DNA of 64,000 nucleotides from Neoroseomonas lacus. GTDB taxonomy: Bacteria > Pseudomonadota > Alphaproteobacteria > Acetobacterales > Acetobacteraceae. The notes below the pieces were generated by a model that worked only from the letters and a program-made list of their open reading frames with translations, made no database searches and had not been told where the DNA came from. The stretch is from assembly GCF_014644535.1 (NCBI RefSeq), contig NZ_BMKW01000014.1:104267-168266 (forward strand). The letters run 5' to 3'. Of this stretch, positions 8,632-17,795 are shown in pieces; within the stretch, counting starts at the first letter, position 1, and each line of letters starts with the position of its first letter. Made by a program: the position numbers and the translations under genes.

Positions 8632-9474
8632 ATGCGTCTCGACGGTCCGGAGAGCGACAATGTCGAGGACCGGCGCGGCCAGCGCGTCACGGGCCGCGGC
8701 GTGGTGGTCGGCGGCGGCCTCGGCACCGTCGTCATTGTCATCATTGGCCTGCTGCTCGGCGTCGATCCTGCCGTGTTGTTGCAGGGCCAGCTTGCCGAAC
8801 CGACGCCGGCCGCCCGGCAGCAGGCCGCGCCGCGCGACGACGCCGGCCGCCGCTTCATCGCCCAGGTGCTGGGCGAGACGGAGGAGGTCTGGCGCGCCGA
8901 ATTCGCCCGGCGTGGCGCGCGTTATGAAGACCCCAGGCTGGTCTTGTTCAGCGGCGCGACGCAATCCGGCTGCGGCCATGCCCAGGCGCAGATGGGCCCC
9001 TTCTATTGCCCGGTCGACCGGCGCGTTTACATCGACCTCGACTTCATGGCCGAACTGCAGCAGCGCCTCGGTGCGCGCGGGGATTTCGCCGCCGCCTATA
9101 TTGTGGCGCATGAGGTCGGCCATCATGTGCAGAACCTGATGGGCATGCTCGGCCGCGTCGATCAGGCGCGGCGCGGGCAGGGGGAGGCGGCCTCCAACGC
9201 CATGCAGGTGCGTATCGAGCTTCAGGCCGACTGCCTGGCTGGTGTCTGGGCACGCCGTGCGCAGGAGACGCGCAACATCCTCGAGAAGGGCGATATCGAG
9301 GAAGGGCTGAACGCCGCCGCCGCGGTCGGCGATGACCGCCTCCAGCGTGCCAGCCGCGGCTATATTTCGCCCGAGAGCTTCACCCACGGCACCTCCGCCC
9401 AGCGCGTCGGCTGGTTCCGCCGCGGATTGGACAGCGGGCGGATCGAGGCCTGCGACACCTTCGCGCGCGACTGA
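8632..9474 (+). CDS. Neutral zinc metallopeptidase (YpfJ type)
   Basis: A 280-residue protein of the putative neutral zinc metallopeptidase family. A cytoplasmic head (RLDGPESDNVEDRRG) is followed by one membrane helix (about residues 23-43), then a periplasmic domain with HEVGHH at 160-165 (HExxH zinc motif) and the conserved ELQADCLAGVWA segment providing the third ligand. The family's GCG-type segment (SGCGHAQAQMGPFYCP) is also present. It starts 12 bases after the racemase-like gene but looks like a general envelope protein. A 7-bp-arm hairpin at 9478-9495 follows the stop. Confidence 0.88.
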   Translation: MRLDGPESDNVEDRRGQRVTGRGVVVGGGLGTVVIVIIGLLLGVDPAVLLQGQLAEPTPAARQQAAPRDDAGRRFIAQVLGETEEVWRAEFARRGARYEDPRLVLFSGATQSGCGHAQAQMGPFYCPVDRRVYIDLDFMAELQQRLGARGDFAAAYIVAHEVGHHVQNLMGMLGRVDQARRGQGEAASNAMQVRIELQADCLAGVWARRAQETRNILEKGDIEEGLNAAAAVGDDRLQRASRGYISPESFTHGTSAQRVGWFRRGLDSGRIEACDTFARD

Positions 9475-9477
9475 CGG

Positions 9478-9495
9478 CCACACGCCGACGTGTGG
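9478..9495. terminator. Short hairpin after the metallopeptidase gene
   Basis: Arms CCACACG and CGTGTGG (9478-9484 and 9489-9495) with a CCGA loop, four bases after the stop codon. There is no U tract, so termination is only possible, not shown. Confidence 0.4.
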
Positions 9496-9564
9496 AACGC
9501 CATTTGCTGGACCTCGCCGGATGTACCGGGCGAGGATGCCCGCAGGGATGGCAAGGGGCTGACG

Positions 9565-10605
9565 ATGATACAGCGGCGTGACCTTCTTGGGTTGGCGGCG
9601 GCGGGCGTGGTGCTCCCGGCCCTGGTGCGCGCGCAGGGCGCACCACAATTCACCTTCCGGCTGCATTCCTTCTCCTCGCCCACCGCGCTCGACCACACCA
9701 TGCACCTCGATCGCTGGGCGGAACGCATCGCCACGGCCTCCGGCGGGCGCATCAAGGTCGAGGTCTATCCGGCCATGCAGCTCGGCGGGCAGCCGCGCGA
9801 CCTGGTGCAGCAGCTCGAAGACGGCGTGGTGGACCTGATCTGGACCGTGCCCGGCTTCACTCCTGGCCGTTTCATGGGCGTCGAGGGCCTCGAACTTCCC
9901 TTCATGAACACTGGCCTGTCGGTCTCCGAGAGCCCGGCCGCCTTCAACTTCGTGCAGAAGCACCTGGCCGACAACGAATTCCGCGGCATCAAGATCGTCG
10001 CCATCAACGCGACCGACCGCGCGCTGGTGCACACCACCCGCAAGCCGATCCGCACGCTGGAGGATTGGCGCGGCATGCGCATCCGCGTCGCCGGCCGCTG
10101 GATCGGCGAGGCGGTCACCGCCCTCGGCGGCACCCCGGTCGGCATCGCGCTGCCGGGTGTCTATGAGGCACTGGCGCGCGGTCAGGTGGAAGGCATGATG
10201 ATCAACTGGGCGATCACCCAGCCCTTCCGCTTCTACGAGGTCGCGAAGTTCCACTCCGAGCCGCGTGGCGGCATCTTCCAGGGCATGATCCTGACGCTGA
10301 TGAGCCAGCGTTCCTACAACCGCCTGCCGGCCGACCTGAAGGCGGTAATCGACGCCGATTCCGGCGCGCCGCTCTCCGCCCGCCTCGGCGAGATCTGGGA
10401 CAGCCAGACCCAGCCGGCCATCGATGCCACCAAGGCTGCCGCCGGCAACGAGATCATCGAGATCCCGGATGAGGAAAAGGCGCGCTGGCGCACCGCCGTG
10501 CAGCCCGTCTACGACGCCTGGATCGCCGAGATGACCCGTCGTGGCCGCAATGGCCGCGCGATGTTCGAGGATATCCAGGCGATCGCCGCCTCCGCCCGTT
10601 CGTGA
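9565..10605 (+). CDS. dctP: TRAP transporter substrate-binding protein DctP
   Basis: A 346-residue periplasmic receptor. The N-terminus MIQRRDLLGLAAAGVVLPALVRAQG is a Tat-like signal with cleavage near AQG. The body shows the DctP pattern: a histidine-rich opening strand, ASGGRIKVEVYPAMQLGG, a central VAGRWIG arginine-containing segment that usually salt-bridges a carboxylate ligand, and a GVYEALARGQVEG helix. The frame is open from 9490, but the ATG at 9565 makes a proper signal peptide. First gene of dctPQM; the two membrane genes overlap it and each other, so one transcript is expected. Confidence 0.9.
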   Translation: MIQRRDLLGLAAAGVVLPALVRAQGAPQFTFRLHSFSSPTALDHTMHLDRWAERIATASGGRIKVEVYPAMQLGGQPRDLVQQLEDGVVDLIWTVPGFTPGRFMGVEGLELPFMNTGLSVSESPAAFNFVQKHLADNEFRGIKIVAINATDRALVHTTRKPIRTLEDWRGMRIRVAGRWIGEAVTALGGTPVGIALPGVYEALARGQVEGMMINWAITQPFRFYEVAKFHSEPRGGIFQGMILTLMSQRSYNRLPADLKAVIDADSGAPLSARLGEIWDSQTQPAIDATKAAAGNEIIEIPDEEKARWRTAVQPVYDAWIAEMTRRGRNGRAMFEDIQAIAASARS

Positions 10606-11090
10606 CTCGGCTGCGCGCGCTGCTGACCGGCCTCGCCCAGGTCGGAGCGCTGCTTGGCGGCGCGCTGCTGCTGGTGGCGGTGGGCGTCACCTGCGCCTCG
10701 GTCGGGCGTGGCCTGGTCGGGCGCCCGATCCTGGGTGATTCGGAAGTCGTCGAGATGTGCCTCGGCATCGCCGTCGCGCTGTACCTGCCCTGGGCGGAAA
10801 TGCGCGGCAGCCATGTCATCGTCGATGTCTTCACTGCGCGGCTGCCGGCGCGCGGCCTCGCCTGGCTCGACGCGGTGATGCGCGGCTGCGTCGCGCTGGT
10901 CGCGACGGTGCTGGCGGTGCAGACCATCGACGGCACCTACGGGCAATGGGACCGCGAACGCGCCACCATGTTCCTCGAACTCCCTTATTGGTGGGGCTAT
11001 GCGGGGGCGGCGGTCGGCCTCGCGCTCTGGACGGTGACGGCCTTCTTCGTCGCGATCGAACGGTTCAGTGAGGCACGGCACCCTGCATGA
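10602..11090 (+). CDS. dctQ: TRAP transporter small permease DctQ
   Basis: A 162-residue protein with four membrane helices; the third/fourth pair is separated by IDGTYGQWDRERATMFLELPYWW, which fits the DctQ family. The GTG start at 10602 overlaps the dctP stop (GTGA). DctQ pairs with DctM in the membrane and couples the receptor to sodium-driven transport. The conserved EMRGSHVIVDVFTARLP turn supports the assignment. Confidence 0.9.
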   Translation: MTRLRALLTGLAQVGALLGGALLLVAVGVTCASVGRGLVGRPILGDSEVVEMCLGIAVALYLPWAEMRGSHVIVDVFTARLPARGLAWLDAVMRGCVALVATVLAVQTIDGTYGQWDRERATMFLELPYWWGYAGAAVGLALWTVTAFFVAIERFSEARHPA

Positions 11091-12403
11091 CTGGCTTCGA
11101 GATCGGGCTGCTGATGTTCGCGGCCGCGCTGCTGCTGATTGCCCTGCGCATGCCGGTGGGCGTGGCGATGCTGCTGGTGGGCGGGCTCGGCTATGCCGCC
11201 ATCACCGGCTGGACGCCGCTGCTCGCGACGCTGCGCAGCATGCCGTTCAGCAAATTCTCCTCCTACACGCTGTCGGTCATCCCGCTGTTCCTGCTGATGG
11301 GGGATTTCGCCACCAAGGGCGGGCTGAACCGCGCGCTGTTCAACGCCGCACGCGCCTGGTTCGGCCATTGGCGCGGCGGCCTCGCGGTCGCGACCATCGG
11401 CGGCTGCGCGGCCTTCGGCGCCATCTGCGGCTCCTCCCTCGCCACCGCCGCGACAATGAGCCAGGTGGCGCTGCCCGAGATGCGCCGCCACGGCTATTCG
11501 CCCGCGCTGTCCACCGGCACGCTGGCGGCGGGCGGCACGCTCGGCATCCTGATCCCGCCCTCGGTGATCCTGGTCATCTACGCCATCTACACTGAGCAGA
11601 GCATCGGTGTGCTGTTCATCGCCGCCGTCATCCCCGGCATCCTCGCGACCGCCGGCTACATGGCGGTGGTGAACCTCTATGCCCGGCTGTACCCGGCTGC
11701 CGCGCCGCCGGCCGAGCGCCTGCCCTGGTCGTCCCGCTGGAAGCCGACGCTGGAGGTCTGGCCGGTCATCCTGGTCTTCGTGCTCGTCGTCACCGGCATG
11801 TATGCGGGCTGGTTCAGCGCGACCGAAGGGGCGGCCATCGGCGCCGCGGCGACCGGCGTGCTCGCGGTCACTCTCGGCGGCATGCGCTGGCAGGGGCTGA
11901 AGGAAAGCCTGCTCTCCACCGCCGAGACCACCGGGCTGATCTTCATCATGCTGCTCGGCGCGGAACTGTTCAGCGCGGCACTCGCCCTGTCGCGCGTGCC
12001 GGCGGAACTCTCCGCGACGGTGGCGGCGATGGACCTGCCGCCGCTCGTCGTGCTCTTCGCCATCCTGCTGATCTACTTCATCCTCGGCTGCTTCATGGAA
12101 AGCATGGCGATGGTGCTGCTGACGCTGCCCATCTTCATCCCGCTCATGCTCGCCCTCGACTTCGGCATGAACCCGCAGCAAGTGCTGGTGTGGTTCGGCA
12201 TCCTGGTCCTCGTCAGTGTCGAGGTCGGGATGATCTCGCCGCCCTTCGGCCTCAACCTGTTCGTCATCAACGCCATGGCGAAGGACGTGCCGATGAGCGA
12301 GACCTACAAGGGTGTCGCCGCCTTCTGCGCCTCGGATGTGGTGCGCATCATCCTGCTGGTCCTCGCACCGGTCCTGTCGCTGTGGCTGCCCGGCCTCTGG
12401 TGA
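11087..12403 (+). CDS. dctM: TRAP transporter large permease DctM
   Basis: A 438-residue polytopic permease with about twelve helices. It carries DctM hallmarks: GDFATKGGLNRALFNAARAWFGH, CGSSLATAATMSQVALPEM and GTLGILIPPSVILVIYA. The ATG overlaps the dctQ stop (ATGA). It moves the receptor-bound solute with sodium. It is followed by a weak hairpin (12413-12446) and then, 65 bases after the stop, a TauD-type dioxygenase gene, suggesting that the imported compound is the dioxygenase or monooxygenase substrate. Confidence 0.92.
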   Translation: MTGFEIGLLMFAAALLLIALRMPVGVAMLLVGGLGYAAITGWTPLLATLRSMPFSKFSSYTLSVIPLFLLMGDFATKGGLNRALFNAARAWFGHWRGGLAVATIGGCAAFGAICGSSLATAATMSQVALPEMRRHGYSPALSTGTLAAGGTLGILIPPSVILVIYAIYTEQSIGVLFIAAVIPGILATAGYMAVVNLYARLYPAAAPPAERLPWSSRWKPTLEVWPVILVFVLVVTGMYAGWFSATEGAAIGAAATGVLAVTLGGMRWQGLKESLLSTAETTGLIFIMLLGAELFSAALALSRVPAELSATVAAMDLPPLVVLFAILLIYFILGCFMESMAMVLLTLPIFIPLMLALDFGMNPQQVLVWFGILVLVSVEVGMISPPFGLNLFVINAMAKDVPMSETYKGVAAFCASDVVRIILLVLAPVLSLWLPGLW

Positions 12404-12412
12404 TGGCCTTCG

Positions 12413-12446
12413 CGCCGGGCGGCTCCTGATCTAGGCTCGCCCGGCG
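12413..12446. terminator. Hairpin between dctM and the dioxygenase gene
   Basis: Arms CGCCGGGCG (12413-12421) and CGCCCGGCG (12438-12446) are perfectly complementary over 9 bp around a 16-base loop, with no U tract. It may attenuate read-through from the TRAP genes into the dioxygenase and monooxygenase genes. Confidence 0.4.
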
Positions 12447-12468
12447 AGGAAACATCAGGACAACGGCA

Positions 12469-13533
12469 ATGGCGAAGACCAATGGGTTGCGCCCCGTCGA
12501 CGGCAGGGCGCTGTGGTACGGCTCCGACCTGGCAGGCCGCACCGACTGGCTGCGGCACCTCACGCCAAGCGAGATCGAGGCACTGGAAGCCGCCTCCGGC
12601 CGCCTCGCCGACAGCGCCATCGACGTCGCGGCGATCGGCCCCGGCGACCTCGACGTCCCCGCCCTTGCCCCCCTCGTCGAGGAGATCCGCGACGCCGTCC
12701 TGCGTGGGCGCGGCTTCATCCTGCTGCGCGGCGTGCCGGTGGAGCGTTGGTCACGCCGGCAAAGCGCCTGCGCCTATGTTGGCCTTGGCGCGAAGCTGGG
12801 CGAGCCGGTCTCGCAGAACGCGATGGGTCACATCCTCGGCCATGTGAAGGATATCGGCGGCGACTACGCGCAGCCGACGCATCGCGGCTACCAGACCGCC
12901 GCGCGGCTGCCCTATCATTGCGATGCCTCCGACGTGGTCGGCCTGCTCTGCCTGCAACCATCGAAGGAGGGCGGCAAGTCGAGCCTGGTCAGCGCCTGGG
13001 CGCTATACAACGAAATGCTGGCGCGCCACCCCGACCTGCTGCCGGAACTGACGCAGCCGGTCTATCGCGACCGCCGCGGCGAAGTGCCCGAGGGCGCGGA
13101 CCCCTGGTACGCCGTCCCGGTGTTCAATCCGATGCCCGATGGCGGCCTCGTCGCCACCTATGTCCGCAGCACCATGCGCAAGGCACAGCGCTTCCCCGAG
13201 GTACCGCGCACCACGCCGACGCTCGAAGCTGCCTGCGACGCGCTCGACGCGCTGGCCGAAGACCCCGCGATCCATCTCGACATGGATTTCCAGCGTGGTG
13301 ACATCCAGTTCGTCAGCAACCACTGGATCATGCATTCGCGCACGGCCTTCGAGGACTTCCCGGAACCGGAAAATCGTCGCCATCTCTACCGCCTGTGGCT
13401 GGCCTGCCCGGACGGCCCGGCGCTGCCCGAGGTCTATACGCGCGCCTGGCAGGGTGCGACGCAGGCGGGGCGCCCGGCCGGCATCCGCGTGCCCGGCGTC
13501 GACCTCTCCGCGCCGCTCGATGCGAGCTGGTGA
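12469..13533 (+). CDS. TauD/TfdA-type 2-oxoglutarate dioxygenase
   Basis: A 354-residue Fe(II)/2-oxoglutarate-dependent oxygenase. The metal triad is H150-x-D152 (YHCDASD) and H289 (NHWIMHSR); the 2-oxoglutarate-binding Arg is expected in RRHLYRLW (R304 or R308). The family hydroxylates substrates such as taurine, other sulfonates or phenoxyacids; the actual substrate is unknown. The ATG has an AGGA upstream. Its stop abuts the ATG of the flavin monooxygenase with no gap, so the two are co-translated. The paralogue at 6962 is degenerate at the third ligand. Confidence 0.88.
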   Translation: MAKTNGLRPVDGRALWYGSDLAGRTDWLRHLTPSEIEALEAASGRLADSAIDVAAIGPGDLDVPALAPLVEEIRDAVLRGRGFILLRGVPVERWSRRQSACAYVGLGAKLGEPVSQNAMGHILGHVKDIGGDYAQPTHRGYQTAARLPYHCDASDVVGLLCLQPSKEGGKSSLVSAWALYNEMLARHPDLLPELTQPVYRDRRGEVPEGADPWYAVPVFNPMPDGGLVATYVRSTMRKAQRFPEVPRTTPTLEAACDALDALAEDPAIHLDMDFQRGDIQFVSNHWIMHSRTAFEDFPEPENRRHLYRLWLACPDGPALPEVYTRAWQGATQAGRPAGIRVPGVDLSAPLDASW

Positions 13534-14850
13534 ATGGCCCGCCAGCTCCACCTAAACCTGTTCATCCATGCCCGCGGCCATCACGAGGCCGCGTGGCGCC
13601 ACCCCGCCGCCTCGCCGCTCGCGCTCACCGATATCCGCTACTACAGTGACCTCGCGCAGCGCGCCGAGGCCGGGCTGTTCGATTCAATCTTCCTCGCCGA
13701 CCAACTCGCCCTCGGTCCTGACGTCGCGCATGCGCCGCGCATGTGGCTGGAACCCATCACCGTGCTGGCCGCGCTGTCCGGGGCGACCAGCCGCATCGGC
13801 CTGATCGCCACCTGCTCGACCACCTATACCGAGCCCTACAACCTGGCACGGCAATACGCCTCGCTCGACCACATGAGCCGGGGCAGGGTGGGCTGGAACA
13901 TCGTCACCTCCTGGCTGGCGACGGCGGCGGCGAATTACGGCGATGCCGGGCAACTCAGCCATGCCGACCGCTACGCCCGCGCCGAGGAATACATGCAGGT
14001 CGTCACGGGCCTGTGGGATTCCTGGGCGGACGACGCCGTGGTGGATGATCGTGCCAGCGGCCTCTATGCCCATGCCGATCGCATCCGGCGCATCGACCAT
14101 GCAGGCCCGCACTACAAGGTTGCCGGCCCGCTCAACATGCCGCGCGGCCCGCAGGGACGCCCTGTCTTCGTGCAGGCGGGGTCATCGGAGACCGGCAAGC
14201 GCTTCGCCGCCCGCCACGCCGAAGCGGTGTTCACTGCGCAGATGGAAAAGGCGACAGCGCGCGACTTCTATGCCGAACTCAAGGCGCTCGCCGCCGCCGA
14301 AGGCCGCGACCCGGACCAAGTGCTGATCCTGCCCGGCCTCAGCCCGGTGATCGCCGCGACCGAGGCGGAAGCCGAACGCCTGTCGCGCGAACTCAACGAC
14401 CTGTCCGACCCCGAAGTCGGCCGCTCGCGCCTGTCGGGCCGCTTCGGCGGCCACGACTTCTCGCATCTGCCGCTCGACCGCCCGCTCTCGCCCGAGGACT
14501 TCCCCGACCCTGCCACGGTGGAGGCTGCGCGCAGCCGGACCGAGGTGATCATCGGCCTGGTGCGCCGCGAAAAGCCGACGCTGCGGCAATTGCTCGGCTA
14601 CCTCGCCGGCGCGCGCGGCCACTACGTCACCACCGGCACGCCCGAACGCATCGCCGACCTCATCGAGGACTGGTTCACCGACGGCGCCGCGGATGGCTTC
14701 AACGTCATGCCGCCGGTGCTGCCCTCGATGCTGGACGTCTTCGTCGAGCAGGTGGTGCCGCTGCTGCAGAAACGCGGCCTGTTCCGCACCGCGTACGAAG
14801 CGAACACGCTGCGCGGGCACTACGGCCTGTCACGCCCGCCGGGGTTCTGA
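13534..14850 (+). CDS. NtaA/SnaA/DszA-type FMN-dependent monooxygenase (LLM class)
   Basis: A 438-residue luciferase-like flavin monooxygenase of the nitrilotriacetate/DszA/DmoA group. It has the opening strand HLNLFIHARGHHEAAWRHP, DLAQRAEAGLFDSIFLADQ, SRGRVGWNIVTS with the conserved NxVTS flavin contact, and VQAGSSETG. It uses reduced FMN from a separate reductase, which is not seen here, to oxidise C-N or C-S bonds. Placed directly after the TauD-type gene and the TRAP transporter, it suggests oxidative attack on an imported amino-carboxylate or sulfonate. Confidence 0.9.
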   Translation: MARQLHLNLFIHARGHHEAAWRHPAASPLALTDIRYYSDLAQRAEAGLFDSIFLADQLALGPDVAHAPRMWLEPITVLAALSGATSRIGLIATCSTTYTEPYNLARQYASLDHMSRGRVGWNIVTSWLATAAANYGDAGQLSHADRYARAEEYMQVVTGLWDSWADDAVVDDRASGLYAHADRIRRIDHAGPHYKVAGPLNMPRGPQGRPVFVQAGSSETGKRFAARHAEAVFTAQMEKATARDFYAELKALAAAEGRDPDQVLILPGLSPVIAATEAEAERLSRELNDLSDPEVGRSRLSGRFGGHDFSHLPLDRPLSPEDFPDPATVEAARSRTEVIIGLVRREKPTLRQLLGYLAGARGHYVTTGTPERIADLIEDWFTDGAADGFNVMPPVLPSMLDVFVEQVVPLLQKRGLFRTAYEANTLRGHYGLSRPPGF

Positions 14851-14989
14851 TGCGGCGGACGCGTGGCGCGCACGTCGCGCTGCGGCGGCATGCCTGGGGG
14901 GCGACGGCACCGTCCGTCGGCACGCCGTTGACCACCTTCACGTCGCCGGGGTGATTCCACCCACGCGCCAACTGCCCTACCATCCCGGC

Positions 14990-16444
14990 ATGCCGCACAT
15001 CGCCGTTGCCCGCCTGTGGTTCGAAGGCAATTCCTTCACCCCCGTTCCAACCCCCCGCAGCGCCTTCGAAAGCCGCGAATGGGGCAGCGGCCCGGGCCAT
15101 CTCGCGCGCTACGCCGGCACTGCCACGGAACTCGGCGCGCTGCACGCCTTCCTCGCCGACCGGCCAGGCTGGCACGCCACGGTGTTGCCCTGCCTCGCCG
15201 CGCAACCCGGCGGCCCGATGACCGACGACACCATCGCCGCCTGGCGCAGCGACGTCGAAGCGGCCCTGAAGGCACAGCGCTTCGACGGCATCTACCTCTC
15301 CCTGCACGGCGCCTGCGTGACGGAATCCGACCCTGAGGCGGATGCCACCACCATCGCCCGCATTCGCGCCATCGTCGGCCGCGACACCCCGATCACCGCG
15401 AGCTTCGACTTCCACGCCAACATGGCGCCCGAGATCGCCCAATGGCTCGACGGCGCCTCCGCCTACCGCACCTATCCGCATATCGATATGGATGCGGCGG
15501 CGACGCGCGCGCTGCACCAGCTAGAACGCCGCCTGTCCGGCGCACCGCGCGCCCATGGCCACATCGCCAAGCGCCCGATGGTGCTGCACAGCTTCCACAT
15601 GCGCCACGAGGCCGGCCCCATGGCCGAGGTCTGGGCCGAGGCTGCGGCAGCGGAACGCGCCCCCATTCTCGACGCCTCCATCTTCGGCGGCTTCGCCTGG
15701 GGCGACAGCCCGCATGCCGGCCCTTCGGCCATGGTCTGGGCCGAGGATGCCGCGGCCGCGCGCGACCTCGCCGAACGCCTCGCCGATGCCATCGCATCGC
15801 GCCGCGCGCGCTTCGCCGTCACACTGCCCGACCCGGCCGCAGCCCTCGCCCAGGCGCTCGCCGCGCCGCCCGGCCTCGTCGCGCTGCTCGACCCAGCGGA
15901 CAATCCGCTGTCGGGTGGCATCGCCGACACGCCGGCGATGCTTCGCACGCTGATCGACGCGCAGCTCGACGTGCCATCGGTCTTCGCCTTCCTGCATGAC
16001 CCGGCCTCGGTCGCCGCCGCGCGGGAGGCCGGCATCGGTGCGACGTTGACGCGCCACCTCGGCGCCACCGTCACGGAGATGTTCGGTCGCCCCGTCATCG
16101 CCGAGGTCGTCGTCGAACGCCTCACCGACGGCCACTTCGTCAATGAGGGCCCGATGGAACGCGGCGCGCCGGTCGACCTCGGCCCGAGCTGCGTGCTGCG
16201 TGTCGGCAATCTGCGCATCATCTGCACGACGCTGAAGGAATCCGCCGTCGATCCGGGCTTCTTCGCGCTGCACGGCATCGACCTCGCCACCACGCGGCTG
16301 CTTGCCAACAAGGGCAAGAACCATTTCCGCGCCGCCTTCAAGGATCGCTGCGTCGCCATCGTGGAATGCGATGCGCCGGGACCCGCGGCGCTTGATCTCG
16401 CGGCGCTGCCCTGGCGCCATGTGCCCCGCGAATGGCTGTCCTGA
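14990..16444 (+). CDS. M81 (MlrC-like) family metallopeptidase
   Basis: A 484-residue protein of the microcystinase-C family. It opens with IAVARLWFEGNSFTP and contains the expected metal-site segments LHGACVTE, SFDFHANM and FGGFAWGDSPHAGPSA, and a C-terminal MlrC domain with LGPSCVLRVGNLRIICTT. Members hydrolyse amide bonds in small linear peptides or related amides. The open frame begins at 14693 inside the previous gene; the ATG at 14990 gives the family's standard N-terminus. No signal peptide, so it would act on imported substrate. Confidence 0.88.
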   Translation: MPHIAVARLWFEGNSFTPVPTPRSAFESREWGSGPGHLARYAGTATELGALHAFLADRPGWHATVLPCLAAQPGGPMTDDTIAAWRSDVEAALKAQRFDGIYLSLHGACVTESDPEADATTIARIRAIVGRDTPITASFDFHANMAPEIAQWLDGASAYRTYPHIDMDAAATRALHQLERRLSGAPRAHGHIAKRPMVLHSFHMRHEAGPMAEVWAEAAAAERAPILDASIFGGFAWGDSPHAGPSAMVWAEDAAAARDLAERLADAIASRRARFAVTLPDPAAALAQALAAPPGLVALLDPADNPLSGGIADTPAMLRTLIDAQLDVPSVFAFLHDPASVAAAREAGIGATLTRHLGATVTEMFGRPVIAEVVVERLTDGHFVNEGPMERGAPVDLGPSCVLRVGNLRIICTTLKESAVDPGFFALHGIDLATTRLLANKGKNHFRAAFKDRCVAIVECDAPGPAALDLAALPWRHVPREWLS

Positions 16445-16529
16445 CCGACGCGAAACCATAGCGCGCGCATCCTTGCGCCTGGCCTGCGCGCGGAGTAGCG
16501 CCCAGCCACACCGTTCAAGGATCCCCCCA

Positions 16530-17504
16530 ATGACGCGCATCACCCGCCGCGCTGCCCTCGGCACCGTCTCGCTGCTCGCAGCACCCGTCGCCCTGCACGC
16601 CCAGCCCACCTGGCCGAACCGCCCGATCCGGCTGATCGTGCCCTTCTCCGCCGGCGGCGCCACCGACGTGACTGCGCGCGTCATCGCCGAACAGCTCGGC
16701 GGCAGCCTCGGGCAGCCGGTGGTCGTGGAAAATCGTGGCGGCGCCGGCGGCAATATCGGCGCCGACGCCGTCGCCAAGGCCGACCCGGATGGCTACACGC
16801 TGCTGATGGCCACGATCGGCACTGCGGCGATCAACCAGTACCTCTACGCGCGGATGCCCTTCAAGCAGGACGACCTCGCCGCCATCGCGATGGTCAACCA
16901 GGTGGCCAACGGCATCTTCGTCAACCCGGAGATGCCGGCGACGACCCTCGCCGAACTGATCGCTCTGGCCAAGAGCAAGCCCGGCGAACTCAACTACGGC
17001 ACGCCGGGCAATGGCACCTCGGGCCACCTGTCGGCCGAATTCCTCAAGTCGCGCGCTGGCATCGATCTGCAACACGTCCCCTTCCGCGGCACCGGCGGCG
17101 TGATCCCGGAACTGCTCGCCGGCCGTGTGCAGGTCGCGGTGGACAACCTGCCGGCCTACCTGCCGCATGTCGCCGCGGGGCGCGTCCGCCTGCTCGCCGT
17201 CACCTCGCGCGAACGCTGGTTCTCGGTGCCGCAGACCCCGACGGTCGCCGAGAGCGGCTTCCCTGGCTTCGAGGCGGTGGCCTGGTTCGGCCTGCAGGCG
17301 CCCGCGCGGACGCCACGTCCGATCATCGACCTCGTCTCGGCCGCCACGATCGAAGCCATCAACAAGCCCACCGTGCAGGCCAAGCTGCGCGAGGTCGGCA
17401 GCGAGCCGCGGCCGCTCGGCCCGACCGAATTCCAGGCCTTCATCAACGAGGAAAGCGTGAAGTGGCGCGATGTCGTGCGCATGTCGGGCGCGCGGTTGGA
17501 TTGA
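16530..17504 (+). CDS. Bug/TctC family solute-binding protein
   Basis: A 324-residue periplasmic receptor of the tripartite tricarboxylate (Bug) family. The signal is MTRITRRAALGTVSLLAAPVALHAQ, then WPNRPIRLIVPFSAGGATD, the first ligand loop, and VVENRGGAGGNIGADAVAKADPDGYTLL, the second. No tctA or tctB lies next to it, so it is an orphan receptor that would rely on a transporter elsewhere, such as the tctBA at 44.5-46.6 kb. It ends the catabolic block and is followed by two strong palindromes. Confidence 0.92.
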   Translation: MTRITRRAALGTVSLLAAPVALHAQPTWPNRPIRLIVPFSAGGATDVTARVIAEQLGGSLGQPVVVENRGGAGGNIGADAVAKADPDGYTLLMATIGTAAINQYLYARMPFKQDDLAAIAMVNQVANGIFVNPEMPATTLAELIALAKSKPGELNYGTPGNGTSGHLSAEFLKSRAGIDLQHVPFRGTGGVIPELLAGRVQVAVDNLPAYLPHVAAGRVRLLAVTSRERWFSVPQTPTVAESGFPGFEAVAWFGLQAPARTPRPIIDLVSAATIEAINKPTVQAKLREVGSEPRPLGPTEFQAFINEESVKWRDVVRMSGARLD

Positions 17505-17510
17505 AACAAT

Positions 17511-17543
17511 GCCTAGGCACGCGTCGTTGACGCGTGCCTAGGC
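17511..17543. terminator. Perfect 15-bp-arm hairpin after the Bug gene
   Basis: Arms GCCTAGGCACGCGTC and GACGCGTGCCTAGGC (17511-17525 and 17529-17543) with a 3-base GTT loop, seven bases after the Bug stop codon. This is a likely transcription terminator, although no U tract follows. Confidence 0.65.
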
Positions 17544-17585
17544 CGCGAATGCAGTCAGGCGAAAGCCAGGAAAATCGCAGTTTTG

Positions 17586-17621
17586 CGCGTAACGCAGAAC
17601 GCACGCCTTCTGCGTTACGCG
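17586..17621. terminator. Perfect 14-bp-arm hairpin between convergent genes
   Basis: Arms CGCGTAACGCAGAA and TTCTGCGTTACGCG (17586-17599 and 17608-17621) around an 8-base loop. TTTTG precedes it on the plus strand, so on the minus strand the stem is followed by CAAAA rather than U. Possible bidirectional terminator or protein-binding site. Confidence 0.5.
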
Positions 17622-17795
17622 TCTGAGGGCAAGGAATAGCGAACGCCAACGGCCGGCGAATTCCACCGCCGGCATCGATCACAGGAAGGCTTGAAGGCAC
17701 CGCTCCAAACCCGGCCATCCATCCAGCACATTCTCGCTGGGCGGCCTTGTGCGGGCCGGTGCCGTTCATCGAAGAAGCACTCTATCAGCGCCGCA

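Larger units (their letters stand above)
17505..17795. other. Convergent intergenic region with two strong palindromes
   Basis: This stretch separates the Bug receptor gene (plus) from the TetR gene (minus). Apart from the hairpins at 17511-17543 and 17586-17621 it shows no convincing gene. Confidence 0.6.
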
